The position numbers and the translations under genes are program-made. This document shows, piece after piece, positions 9,434 to 17,810 of a stretch of DNA of 64,000 nucleotides. Each line of letters begins with the position of its first letter. The first letter of the stretch is position 1. The notes below the pieces were generated by a model. That model did no database searches and was not told the origin of the DNA. It saw only the letters and a list, made by a program, of their open reading frames with translations. Source of the DNA: Georgenia faecalis (lineage in GTDB: Bacteria > Actinomycetota > Actinomycetes > Actinomycetales > Actinomycetaceae); the NCBI RefSeq assembly GCF_003710105.1, contig NZ_CP033325.1, forward strand, positions 2,356,001 to 2,420,000, written 5' to 3'.

Positions 9434-10372
9434 TCAGGCGGGGTCGAGCACCAGCACGGGGCGGGCGGCCTCGCCCCGGTCGGTGAGCAGCGCGACGACG
9501 TGCCCGTCGGGGGCCGCGGCCGCCACCGGCTCCGCCTGCCCGCTGGCGGTGAGCCGCTGGCCGACCCGGACGGCGGCCGTCTCCGCGTCGCTGAGCGTCC
9601 GCACGGGGAACACCGCCCGGCACGCCTGCGTGAGGGAGAGCAGGGGAACCGGACGTCCGGCCTCGTGGGCGGCGCCGAGGACGTCGAGGTTCGCGGCCTG
9701 CTCGAGCGCGAAGGGGCCGACGCGGGTGCGGCGCAGCGCCGTGAGGTGGCCGCCGGTGCCGAGGGCCGTCCCGAGGTCCCGGGCCAGCGCGCGCACGTAC
9801 GTCCCCGAGGAGCAGACGACGACGACGTCAACGTCGAGGACGTCCGTGCCGTCCGCCGCCCGGGCGGCGCGCACGTCGAGGACGTCGAAGCGGGAGATCG
9901 TCACGGGTCGGGCGGGCAGGTCGACCTCCTCGCCGCCACGGACGCGGGCGTACGAGCGCTTCCCGTCGACCTTGATGGCGCTCACGGCGCTCGGGACCTG
10001 CTCGATCGGCCCGCGCAGGGCGGCGACCGCGACCTCGACGGCGTCCCGTCCGGTGGTCCCGGCCCCGGGGGCGGCCGTCACCTCACCCTCTGCGTCGTCG
10101 GTGACCGTGGCCTGACCCAGGCGCACCGTCGCGGTGTACTCCTTGTCGGCGCCGACGAGGTAGGTGAGCAGGCGGGTCGCCCGGTTGACGCCGAGGACGA
10201 GCACGCCTGTGGCCATCGGGTCGAGCGTGCCGGCGTGGCCGACCTTGCGGGTGCCGGCGAGGCGACGTACCCGGGCGACGACGTCGTGGGACGTCCACCC
10301 GGCGGGCTTGTCGAGGACGAGGATCCCGTCGACCGGCTCGCTCGACCCGCTGCGGGGGCGCGGGGCGCTCAT
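9434..10372 (-). CDS. truB: tRNA pseudouridine(55) synthase
   Basis: Makes pseudouridine 55 in the T-loop of tRNAs. The 312-residue protein starts with GILVLDKPAGWTSHDVV and carries the catalytic Asp in GHAGTLDPMATGVL near residue 48. KEYTATVRLG and SAIKVDGKRSYARVRGG follow, then a C-terminal PUA-like region. The ATG at 10372 overlaps the stop of the TSUP gene (ATGA), so the two are translated as a unit with rbfA. The open frame upstream of 10372 is a shadow of the neighbouring gene. Confidence 0.97.
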   Translation of the reverse strand: MSAPRPRSGSSEPVDGILVLDKPAGWTSHDVVARVRRLAGTRKVGHAGTLDPMATGVLVLGVNRATRLLTYLVGADKEYTATVRLGQATVTDDAEGEVTAAPGAGTTGRDAVEVAVAALRGPIEQVPSAVSAIKVDGKRSYARVRGGEEVDLPARPVTISRFDVLDVRAARAADGTDVLDVDVVVVCSSGTYVRALARDLGTALGTGGHLTALRRTRVGPFALEQAANLDVLGAAHEAGRPVPLLSLTQACRAVFPVRTLSDAETAAVRVGQRLTASGQAEPVAAAAPDGHVVALLTDRGEAARPVLVLDPA

Positions 10373-11172
10373 CGGCCGGCCCGGGAGCGCAGGGCCGTGC
10401 GCACGAGCTGGACGGCCGAGAGGACGAGGAGGACCGCAAAGATCCGCTGGAGGCCCACGGCGGGCAGGGCGAGGGCGAGCGCCGCCCCCACGGGGGCGCC
10501 CAGGGCACCGCCGAGACCGAGGACGAGGCCCGGGCGCCACTGGGTGTACCCGTGGCGGCTGTTGCGCCAGGCGCCGACGAGGGAGACGGGGATGATGACG
10601 GCCAGCGACGTCCCCTGGGCCTCGGGCGTGGCGAAGGCGAAGAGCAGGACGAGCATCGGCACGAGGATGATCCCTCCCCCGACGCCCACCAGGGAGGAGA
10701 GTGTGCCCATCGCCAGACCCGCGGCGACGAACCCGAGGACCGCCCAGCCGTCGGCGCTCACCGCCCCGGCGCCGCCGTCGGCCTCCACGCCGAGGGCGAG
10801 CCGCACGGCGACCGCGACCATGAGGACCGCGAACGCGGTGCGGACCTGGGTCTCGGAGAGCCGGTGGACGAGCGCGGCACCCACGAACGCCCCAGCGATG
10901 CCGCCGGCGGCGATGGCGAGGGCCGGGAGGACCTGCACCTCGCCCGCGACCGCGTAGGAGACCACGCCCGTCGTGGCGGTGAGGATGATGGCGACGAGCG
11001 ACGTCGCCTGCGCCTGCTTCTGGGCGAAGCCGAAGAGCAGGACGAGGAGCGGGACGAGCACGATGCCGCCGCCGACGCCGAGCAGGCCCGAGAGGAGGCC
11101 CGCGCCGACCCCGGCGGCGACGAGCGCCAGCGGGCGCGCGCGGCCGACGGCCGGCGCGGCGGCGCCGCTCAC
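10369..11172 (-). CDS. TSUP/TauE-SafE family membrane permease
   Basis: A 267-residue integral membrane protein of the sulfite exporter TauE/SafE superfamily. It shows the internal duplication of the family: LLGVGGGIVLVPLLVLLF near residue 30 and LVGVGGGIILVPMLVLLF near residue 160, each followed by a (Q/G)xTSL segment. About eight membrane segments can be counted. Family members move sulfite, sulfoacetate or other organosulfur anions, and the substrate here cannot be told. It is locked between rbfA and truB by ATGA overlaps on both sides, an insertion into an otherwise conserved rbfA-truB pair. Confidence 0.88.
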   Translation of the reverse strand: MSGAAAPAVGRARPLALVAAGVGAGLLSGLLGVGGGIVLVPLLVLLFGFAQKQAQATSLVAIILTATTGVVSYAVAGEVQVLPALAIAAGGIAGAFVGAALVHRLSETQVRTAFAVLMVAVAVRLALGVEADGGAGAVSADGWAVLGFVAAGLAMGTLSSLVGVGGGIILVPMLVLLFAFATPEAQGTSLAVIIPVSLVGAWRNSRHGYTQWRPGLVLGLGGALGAPVGAALALALPAVGLQRIFAVLLVLSAVQLVRTALRSRAGR

Positions 11173-11618
11173 CGGTCGGTGGTCGGGTCGAGCTCGTCGT
11201 CGGCGGGGCGCCGGTAGGGGTCGGCGTCCCCGGCCGGCGTGGCGCCGGCCGCCAGGCGGGCGAGCTCGGCGTCGCGCTCGGCGGCGGCGCGCAGGGCCGC
11301 CTCGAGGTGCGCGGCATTCTCCGGCACGGCGTCGGGGATGAACTCGATGGTCGGGGTGAGGCGGATCCCCACCTGCTTGCCCACCTCGGAGCGGATGAGC
11401 CCCTTGGCGGAGGCGAGCGCCGCGGCGGTGCTCGCGCGGTCCTCGTCGGAGCCGAGGACGGTGTAGAAGACGCTGGCGTTCTGCAGGTCGCCGGTCACCC
11501 GGACGTCCGTGACCGTGACGAAGCCCAGCCGCGGGTCCTTGACCCGCGACTCGAGCATCCGCGCGACGATCTGCTGGATGCGCTCGGCGAGCTTGCGTGC
11601 CCTGGCCGTGTCCGCCAT
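11169..11618 (-). CDS. rbfA: 30S ribosome-binding factor A
   Basis: Late assembly factor of the 30S subunit that helps process the 16S 5' end. The 149 residues contain the KH-like fold sequence: KLAERIQQIVARMLE, KDPRLGFVTVTDVRVTGDLQNASVFYTVLG, and IRLTPTIEFIPD. The last 40 residues are an Ala/Asp-rich tail typical of actinobacteria. The ATG at 11618 is preceded by GGAGACCCC. infB lies upstream on the same strand, but two strong hairpins lie between them. Confidence 0.96.
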   Translation of the reverse strand: MADTARARKLAERIQQIVARMLESRVKDPRLGFVTVTDVRVTGDLQNASVFYTVLGSDEDRASTAAALASAKGLIRSEVGKQVGIRLTPTIEFIPDAVPENAAHLEAALRAAAERDAELARLAAGATPAGDADPYRRPADDELDPTTDR

Positions 11619-11642
11619 GGGGGGTCTCCGGTTCTGGTCGGT

Positions 11643-11660
11643 GCGGTCCGCAGGGACCGC
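11643..11660 (-). terminator. Small hairpin before rbfA
   Basis: GCGGTCC at 11643-11649 pairs perfectly with GGACCGC at 11654-11660 around a GCAG loop. It lies 24 bases upstream of the rbfA start and follows the larger 20-bp hairpin. It may be a second terminator stem or part of a leader structure that hides or exposes the rbfA ribosome-binding site. Confidence 0.5.
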
Positions 11661-11672
11661 GGGGGGGTGGTG

Positions 11673-11718
11673 GACGGACGGGGCTGCCAGGCCCGCAGGC
11701 CTGGCAGCCCCGTCCGTC
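11673..11718 (-). terminator. 20-bp perfect hairpin after infB
   Basis: A perfect 20-bp inverted repeat (11673-11692 with 11699-11718) and a 6-base loop (CCGCAG), starting 13 bases past the infB stop. This is the strongest stem in the window. It is almost certainly a transcription terminator or a stable 3' end, although no T-run follows on the minus strand. Confidence 0.8.
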
Positions 11719-11730
11719 GGGACGTGCGGA

Positions 11731-14697
11731 TCAGCCGCGCGGCTTCTCGCGCATCTCGAACGTCTCGATCGTGTCGCCGACGTTGAGGTCGTTGAACGAA
11801 CCGAGGCCGATACCGCACTCGAAGCCCTCGCGGACCTCGGTGACGTCGTCCTTCTCGCGGCGGAGCGAGTCGATGGAGAGGTTGTCCCCGACGACGACGC
11901 CCTGACGCAGCACCCGCGCCTTCGTCCCGCGCCGGATGGTGCCGGAGCGGACGATGGAGCCGGCGATGTTGCCGAACTTGGACGAGCGGAACACCTGGCG
12001 GATCTCCGCGGTGCCCAGCTGGGCCTCCTCGAACTCCGGCTTGAGCATGCCGCGCATGGCCTGCTCGACGTCCTCGATCGCCGCGTAGATGACCGAGTAG
12101 TACCGGATGTCGACGCCTTCACGGTCGGCCAGCTCGGTGACCCGCTCGGCGGGCCGCACGTTGAAGCCGATGATGATGGCGTTGTCGACCGTGGCGAGGT
12201 TGACGTCGTTCTGGGTGATGGCGCCGACGCCACGGTGGATGATCCGCAGCTCGACGTCCGCGCCCACGTCGATCTTGAGCAGCGCGTCCTCGAGCGCCTC
12301 GACGGCACCGGAGACGTCGCCCTTGAGGACGAGGTTGAGCGTCTCGACCTTGCCCTGCTCGAGGGCCTTGGTGAAGTCCTCGAGCGAGATGCGCTTGCGG
12401 CGCTTGGCCAGCGTCGCGGCGCGCTCGGCGGCCGCCCGCTTGTCGGCGATCTGACGCGCGGTGCGGTCGTCCCCGGCGACGAGGAACGTGTCGCCGGCGC
12501 GGGGCACCGAGGTCAGGCCGAGGACCTGGACCGGACGGGCCGGGCCCGCCTCGGTGACGGCCTCGCCGGAGTCGCCGAACATCGCCCGGACGCGTCCGTA
12601 GGCGGTGCCCGCCACGATCGCGTCGCCGACGTGCAGGGTGCCGGACTGGACGAGCACGGTGGCGACCGGCCCGCGGCCCTTGTCGAGGTTCGCCTCGATG
12701 GCCACACCACGGGCGTCCTTGTCGGGGTTCGCCCGCAGGTCGAGCGCGGCGTCGGCGGTGAGCAGGACGGCCTCGAGGAGGTCGTCGATGCCCTGCCGAC
12801 GCAGCGCGGAGACGTCGACGAACATCGTGTCGCCGCCGTACTCCTCCGCCACGAGGTTGTACTCGGTGAGCTGCTGGCGGATCTTGGCGGGGTTGGCCCC
12901 CTCCTTGTCCACCTTGTTGACAGCGACGACGATCGGCACGCCGGCCGACTGCGCGTGGTTGAGCGCCTCGACCGTCTGCGGCATGACGCCGTCGTCCGCC
13001 GCCACCACGAGGATCGCGATGTCGGTGACGTCGGCACCACGGGCACGCATGGCGGTGAACGCCTCGTGACCGGGGGTGTCGATGAAGGTCAGCGCGCGGC
13101 TGACGCCCTCGTGGTCGGTGTGGACCTGGTAGGCGCCGATGTGCTGCGTGATCCCGCCGGCCTCGCCGGCCACCACGTCGGTGGACCGGATGGCGTCGAG
13201 GAGCTTGGTCTTTCCGTGGTCGACGTGACCCATGACCGTGACCACCGGCGGGCGGGGCGCGAGGTCCTCGTCCGTCTCGGCGGCCTGCTCGGCGTCGAGG
13301 TCGATGTCGAAGCCGCCGAGGAGCTCGCGGTCCTCGTCCTCCGGGGAGACGATCTCGACGACGTAGCCGAGCTCGGACCCGAGGGCCTGGAACGTGGCCT
13401 CGTCGAGGGACTGGGTCGCCGTCGCCATCTCACCGAGGTGGAAGAGGACGGTGACCAGGCTCGCCGGGTTGGCGTCGATCCGGTCCGCGAAGTCCGCGAG
13501 GCTGGCCCCGGCCCGGATCCGCACGACGGTGGAGCCGTCGCCGCGGGGGACCTGGACGCCGCCGATGGACGGGGCGGACTGCTGCTCGAACTCCTGGCGC
13601 TTCGCCCGCTTGGACTTGCGTCCACGGACGGGACGGCCGCCGGCGCGCCCGAAGGCGCCCTGCGTGCCGCCGCGGCCACCGCGGTTGGGACCGCCGGGAC
13701 GGCCGCCGAAGCCACCGCCACCACCGGCACCGCCGGGACGACCGCCGGGACCACCGGCGCCGCCACCGGGACCACCGGTGCCGGGACGGCCACGGCCGCC
13801 GCCGCCACCGCGGGCCGGGGCACCGGGGGTACCCACGGAGCTCTTGCCGGGCATCATGCCCGGGGTCGGGCGGGCGCCGCCGCCGGGGCGCGGCGGACGG
13901 TCCGCCGTGGCACCGGGACGCGGGCCACCGGGGCGGGGGCCACCGGTGCTGCCGGCGCCGCCCGCGCCACCGGGCCGGGGCATGCCCTGGCTCGGCGCGA
14001 ACGGGTTGTTGCCCGGACGCGGGCCCCCGGGACGGGGACCGGCCGGGCGCGGGGCGCCGGGACGCGGGCCACCGCTGCCACCGGGCCGGGGCATGCCCTG
14101 GCTCGGTGCGAACGGGTTGTTGCCCGGGCGCGGAGCGCCGGGTCGGGGTGCGCGGGTGTCGCTGGAGGCCGCCGGACGGGCCGGCTCCTCCGGTGCGGGC
14201 GCGGCCGGGCGGGCCGGGCTCGGCGCGGCGGGCGCGCTGGGAGCCGGTGCCTCGGGTGCCGCAGGAGCCGGCGCGGGACGCGGGCTCGGCGTGGCGGAGG
14301 GACGGCTCGGCGCGGGAGCCGGCATGCTCGGCGTCGGGCCCTCGCTGGCAGCGGGGTTGCTCGCAGCCGGGATCTCGGGGGCGCTCGGGGCGGGTGCCTG
14401 CGGGGCAGGTGCCTGCGGGGCGGGTGCCTGCGGGGCAGGCGCGGACGGCGCTGCCGGCTCGGCCGCCACGGGGGCGGTGGGCCTGGCGGCACCCGGCTTG
14501 GCAGCCGGGCGCGAGGGCTTCGACGAGCCCGCAGCGGGCGCGGCGGGCATCGCCTCGCGCAGCTTGCGGACCACAGGGGCCTCGACGGTGGACGACGCGG
14601 ACTTGACGAACTCACCGAGCTCGCTCAGCTTGGCGAGCACCGTCTTGCTGTCGACGCCGAGCTCTTTCGCTAGCTCGTGGACGCGGACCTTTGCCAC
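11731..14697 (-). CDS. infB: Translation initiation factor IF-2
   Basis: GTPase that places initiator tRNA on the 30S subunit. The 988-residue length is typical for actinobacteria. An IF2_N domain ([19 protein letters not shown]) opens the protein. Residues about 50-360 are a low-complexity Pro/Ala/Gly/Arg region. The G domain begins near residue 486 with G1 GHVDHGKTK, then [25 protein letters not shown] and SAL. Beta-barrel and IF2-type C-terminal domains follow. The linker holds a duplicated block coding [16 protein letters not shown] (13966-14015 and 14077-14126) and repeated APAPQ units. It is transcribed after nusA and ylxR in the standard order. Confidence 0.98.
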   Translation of the reverse strand: MAKVRVHELAKELGVDSKTVLAKLSELGEFVKSASSTVEAPVVRKLREAMPAAPAAGSSKPSRPAAKPGAARPTAPVAAEPAAPSAPAPQAPAPQAPAPQAPAPSAPEIPAASNPAASEGPTPSMPAPAPSRPSATPSPRPAPAPAAPEAPAPSAPAAPSPARPAAPAPEEPARPAASSDTRAPRPGAPRPGNNPFAPSQGMPRPGGSGGPRPGAPRPAGPRPGGPRPGNNPFAPSQGMPRPGGAGGAGSTGGPRPGGPRPGATADRPPRPGGGARPTPGMMPGKSSVGTPGAPARGGGGGRGRPGTGGPGGGAGGPGGRPGGAGGGGGFGGRPGGPNRGGRGGTQGAFGRAGGRPVRGRKSKRAKRQEFEQQSAPSIGGVQVPRGDGSTVVRIRAGASLADFADRIDANPASLVTVLFHLGEMATATQSLDEATFQALGSELGYVVEIVSPEDEDRELLGGFDIDLDAEQAAETDEDLAPRPPVVTVMGHVDHGKTKLLDAIRSTDVVAGEAGGITQHIGAYQVHTDHEGVSRALTFIDTPGHEAFTAMRARGADVTDIAILVVAADDGVMPQTVEALNHAQSAGVPIVVAVNKVDKEGANPAKIRQQLTEYNLVAEEYGGDTMFVDVSALRRQGIDDLLEAVLLTADAALDLRANPDKDARGVAIEANLDKGRGPVATVLVQSGTLHVGDAIVAGTAYGRVRAMFGDSGEAVTEAGPARPVQVLGLTSVPRAGDTFLVAGDDRTARQIADKRAAAERAATLAKRRKRISLEDFTKALEQGKVETLNLVLKGDVSGAVEALEDALLKIDVGADVELRIIHRGVGAITQNDVNLATVDNAIIIGFNVRPAERVTELADREGVDIRYYSVIYAAIEDVEQAMRGMLKPEFEEAQLGTAEIRQVFRSSKFGNIAGSIVRSGTIRRGTKARVLRQGVVVGDNLSIDSLRREKDDVTEVREGFECGIGLGSFNDLNVGDTIETFEMREKPRG

Positions 14698-14753
14698 AAC
14701 TCTCCTGTCTCGGCCCGCCCGGGACAGGGTGGGGCCGTCTTAGTGCTGGGAAT

Positions 14754-15110
14754 TCATCGCTGGGTACTCATCGGGTGCCCATCGGCTTCCAACCCGCTTT
14801 CTTCTTCGATGACGGCATCTGAACGATCGGTGAACCAGGCGTGCACGGCGTCGAGATCCACCGGCCCTGCGCTTCGCAGAGCTCGTGGAAAGGCCCGTCG
14901 TCGTACTGCGAGGTCCAGGCACTGCTGGTCAGCGTGCAACCAGGCACCGCGTCCCGGGGCGCTCGCCCTGTCGTCCACCGCGGCGCGTGACGCGCCGGGG
15001 GCCTCCAGGACGACCCGCACCAGGGCGGACCGCGGGGCTCGCGCCCGGCACCCCACGCACGTCCGCACGGGCTCCGTGCCGGGTGGCGGGAGTCGTGGGA
15101 GTGAGTTCAT
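14754..15110 (-). CDS. ylxR: YlxR family RNA-binding protein (DUF448)
   Basis: A small basic protein of the nusA-infB operon. It has the YlxR signature PVRTCVGCRARAPRSALVRVV near the N terminus and GRGAWLH...RRAFPRALR later. The family binds nucleic acid, and in some bacteria it affects expression of the rnpB or rpsP regions; its exact job is unsettled. I chose the ATG at 15110 (118 residues), 31 bases after the nusA stop. No good Shine-Dalgarno precedes it, so translation is probably coupled. GTG codons further in frame are possible alternatives. Confidence 0.9.
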   Translation of the reverse strand: MNSLPRLPPPGTEPVRTCVGCRARAPRSALVRVVLEAPGASRAAVDDRASAPGRGAWLHADQQCLDLAVRRRAFPRALRSAGPVDLDAVHAWFTDRSDAVIEEESGLEADGHPMSTQR

Positions 15111-15141
15111 GGGAGTTCGGGTGCGTGACCCGCCGACGAGT

Positions 15142-16218
15142 CTACCCCGCCGCACCGCTCGACGACACAGCCGGACCACCGTCGGCGGTCTCGTCGCCGG
15201 GCGTGCGGTTGCTCACACCGGGTCCGCCCGCCACGGGGGCCTCCTCGGCGTCGCCCTCGGTGTCGGAGTGGATGTCGATCCGCCAGCCCGTCAGACGCGC
15301 GGCGAGCCGCGCGTTCTGGCCCTCCTTGCCGATGGCGAGCGAGAGCTGGTAGTCCGGGACGACGACGCGCGCGGAGCGTTCCGCCTCGTTGACGATGTCG
15401 ACGCTGCTCACCCGGGCCGGGGACAGGGCGCTGGCGATGAACGTGGCCGGGTCGTCGCTGTAGTCGACGATGTCGATCTTCTCGCCGTGGAGCTCGCTCA
15501 TCACGGCGCGGACGCGCTGGCCCATCGGGCCGATGCACGCCCCCTTGGCGTTGAGTCCGGGGACGGAGGTGGTGACGGCCATCTTGCTGCGGTGGCCGGC
15601 CTCGCGGGCCAGCGCGGCGATCTCGACCGAGCCGTCGGCGACCTCGGGCACCTCGAGCGCGAAGAGCTTGCGCACGAGGTTCGGGTGGGTGCGCGAGAGC
15701 GTCACCGACGGCCCGCGCATCCCGCGGGAGACCTCCAGGACGTAGGCGCGCAGCCGGTCACCGTGGCGGTAGGTCTCGGTCGGCACCTGCTCGTGGGCGG
15801 GCAGGACGGCCTCGAGGTCGCCGATGTCGACGAGCACGGTGCGCGGGTCGCGGCCCTGCTGGACGACGCCGGCGATGAGCTCGCCGGCCTTGTCCCGGTA
15901 GTTGCCCATGACCTGGTCGTCCTCGGCGTCGCGCAGCCGCTGGACGATGACGCTGCGGGCGGTGGCCGTGGCGATGCGGCCGAACCCGCTGGGCGTGTCG
16001 TCGAACTCGCCGACGACGTTGCCCTCCTCGTCCACCTCGGCGGCAAGGACGGTGACCCGGCCGCTGCGCCGGTCGAGCTCGACGCGGGCCTTGTCGGCCG
16101 CGCCAGGGGTCCGCTGGTAGGCGAGCAGGAGCGCTTCCTCGATGGCGCCGACGAGCACGTCGAGGCTGATCTCACGCTCCCGCTCGATCAGTCGCAGCGC
16201 CGTCATGTCGATGTCCAC
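15142..16218 (-). CDS. nusA: Transcription termination/antitermination factor NusA
   Basis: RNA polymerase-binding factor for pausing, termination and rRNA antitermination. The 358 residues contain the N-terminal domain ([30 protein letters not shown]), an S1 domain (about residues 110-180) and two KH domains ending with [40 protein letters not shown] split over residues 275-315. It lacks the C-terminal acidic repeats of E. coli NusA, as is normal in actinobacteria. It starts ten bases after the rimP stop. Confidence 0.97.
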   Translation of the reverse strand: MDIDMTALRLIEREREISLDVLVGAIEEALLLAYQRTPGAADKARVELDRRSGRVTVLAAEVDEEGNVVGEFDDTPSGFGRIATATARSVIVQRLRDAEDDQVMGNYRDKAGELIAGVVQQGRDPRTVLVDIGDLEAVLPAHEQVPTETYRHGDRLRAYVLEVSRGMRGPSVTLSRTHPNLVRKLFALEVPEVADGSVEIAALAREAGHRSKMAVTTSVPGLNAKGACIGPMGQRVRAVMSELHGEKIDIVDYSDDPATFIASALSPARVSSVDIVNEAERSARVVVPDYQLSLAIGKEGQNARLAARLTGWRIDIHSDTEGDAEEAPVAGGPGVSNRTPGDETADGGPAVSSSGAAG

Positions 16219-16227
16219 GTGCCCTCC

Positions 16228-16731
16228 TCAGGCCTCGTCCTCGAGCCCGTCCTCGTCCCGTGCGGGACGAAGCTCGGGCTCGACCTTCGCGCCGGTGATC
16301 CCGGCGTAGTCGATGTGCTCGCGGGCACCGTCGTGCTCCAGCCAGACGCCGTCGGCGTCGGTGTCCACGAGGCGGCCCGCGCGGGGCCCCGCCGGCGTGG
16401 CGCACCGGACGAGCCGTCCGGTGGCGCGGCGGAAGTGGCGCGGGTCGGTGAGCGGTCGGTCGATGCCGGGGGTGCTCACCTCGAGCGTGTAGGCCCCCTG
16501 GAGGAGGTCGACGTCGTCGAGCACCTCCGAGATCCGGCGCGAGACCTCGGCGAGCGCGTCCGAGTCGACACCGCCCGGGCCGTCGGGCAGGTCGACGACG
16601 ACGCGGACGACGCTGCGGCGTCCGGCGGGGCTGGCGGTGACGTCCTCGAGCAGCAGCGCGGCCTCGGCCACGACAGGCTCGAGGGCTGCGCGCAGCCGGG
16701 TCGTCACCTCGGAGGATCGTGCGGCGCCCAT
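16228..16731 (-). CDS. rimP: Ribosome maturation factor RimP
   Basis: Assembly factor for the 30S subunit (S12 incorporation). The ATG at 16731 has GAGGAG nine bases upstream and gives 167 residues. The family motifs LEDVTASPAGRRSVVRVVVD, then YTLEVSTPGIDRPLTDPRHFRRATGRLV (read across residues about 85-112) are present. It begins the rimP-nusA-ylxR-infB operon. Its promoter should be in the 113-base divergent spacer to the DUF4439 gene (16732-16844), where I see no clear consensus boxes. Confidence 0.96.
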   Translation of the reverse strand: MGAARSSEVTTRLRAALEPVVAEAALLLEDVTASPAGRRSVVRVVVDLPDGPGGVDSDALAEVSRRISEVLDDVDLLQGAYTLEVSTPGIDRPLTDPRHFRRATGRLVRCATPAGPRAGRLVDTDADGVWLEHDGAREHIDYAGITGAKVEPELRPARDEDGLEDEA

Positions 16732-16844
16732 GGGGTCGGTTCTCCTCGGCAGAAATAGGGGTGGGGGGATCCCAGCGTACCGACGTGCGAGCACCGCCCG
16801 CGCGGCGGTCCTGCCCCCGGGCGCCCCGTGCGACGATCGACCCG

Positions 16845-17786
16845 ATGCACACTCCCGCCCACGCCCGGCCGATCCGGACCGCGACCCGACGCGCGGCCGC
16901 CGTGGCCGCCGTGTTCCTTCTCACCGGATGCGGCGTGCGCGTGGACAGCCCGCCCCCCACCGTGCCGTCCCCCGGGCCGGCGGAGGTGGCGCGGCAGGAC
17001 GCCGCCACCTCGGCCACGGAGCTGGCGGCCGCGGCCACGGCCGCCGGCGCGGCCGCCGACGCCACCACCCGGGAGGTGCTCACCCGGGTGGCCGACGCGG
17101 CCCGCGTGCACGCGGAGGCGCTCGGCGGCGTGTGGGAGCCGTGGCCCGGGTCCGGACCGGGCGCCACGGCGCCGCCGGAGGAGACCGCGTCGGAGACCGC
17201 GTCCACGACCCCGCCCGCGGCCGGAGCGCAGCCGGCGGACGTCCTCGCCGCGCTTGCCGCCGGGGCCTGGCAGGCGTGGGACGCCGCGACGAGCCCCGAC
17301 GCGAGCACCGACGGCCGGGCGGCCCTCCTCGGGGCCGTCGCCCTCTCGCGCACGCACGCCGCGACCGAGCTCGCGGCCGCCCTGGGCGAGGGGCCGCCGG
17401 ACCTGCCGGCCGGCGCCCCGCTCGCCACCGTGCCCCCGGCCGCGCGGGACGCCGTCGACGCGGCCCGGTACGCCTACGAGGTCGTGGCGGCCCGCAGCTC
17501 GGGCGCGCAGCGCGAGGCGTGCCTCGAGCGCGCCCGGTCGCTCGCCACCCTCGCCGGCCGGCCCGGCGGGACGGTGTACGACGTCACCGGGCCGCTCGCC
17601 AGCCCCTCCCCGGGCCTGAGCCCCGAGGCGACGCTGGCCGCCGAGGCGGAGCTCGACCTCGTCACCGCGTTCCTCGCCGAGCTGGACGCCGCCGCCCCCG
17701 CCGAGCGGGCGGAGCTGCTCGCCGCGGCCCTCGACGCGGCCGACCGCGCCCGGGCGTGGGGCCTGAGGCTGCCCGCGCTGCCCTGA
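16845..17786 (+). CDS. Lipoprotein with DUF4439 ferritin-like domain
   Basis: A 313-residue protein on the plus strand. A basic N terminus and hydrophobic stretch end in a lipobox (LLTGC, Cys about residue 28), so it is an exported lipoprotein. The body is almost all Ala-rich helix. The C-terminal 120 residues (AAARDAVDAARYAYEVVAARSS region onward) fit DUF4439, a ferritin-like helical bundle, although the iron ligands cannot be confirmed by eye. Homologues sit between rimP and proS in other actinobacteria (mycobacterial Rv2844 position). The function is unknown. Confidence 0.75.
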   Translation: MHTPAHARPIRTATRRAAAVAAVFLLTGCGVRVDSPPPTVPSPGPAEVARQDAATSATELAAAATAAGAAADATTREVLTRVADAARVHAEALGGVWEPWPGSGPGATAPPEETASETASTTPPAAGAQPADVLAALAAGAWQAWDAATSPDASTDGRAALLGAVALSRTHAATELAAALGEGPPDLPAGAPLATVPPAARDAVDAARYAYEVVAARSSGAQREACLERARSLATLAGRPGGTVYDVTGPLASPSPGLSPEATLAAEAELDLVTAFLAELDAAAPAERAELLAAALDAADRARAWGLRLPALP

Positions 17787-17810
17787 GTCGGCCCGCGCTG
17801 CCCGGAGTCA
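17771..17810. repeat. 20-bp tandem duplication across a stop codon
   Basis: Two adjacent 20-base copies differing at two positions (17771-17790, 17791-17810). The first copy contains the stop codon of the DUF4439 gene and the second reaches the stop of proS. It looks like a slippage duplication in the convergent junction. Confidence 0.8.

Noticed and set aside
11509-14673. A 1054-codon open frame on the plus strand opposite infB
   Set aside because: It is a GC-driven antisense shadow: low-complexity Gly/Arg/Ala/Thr protein with no family motif, lying exactly over the well-supported infB and rbfA genes.
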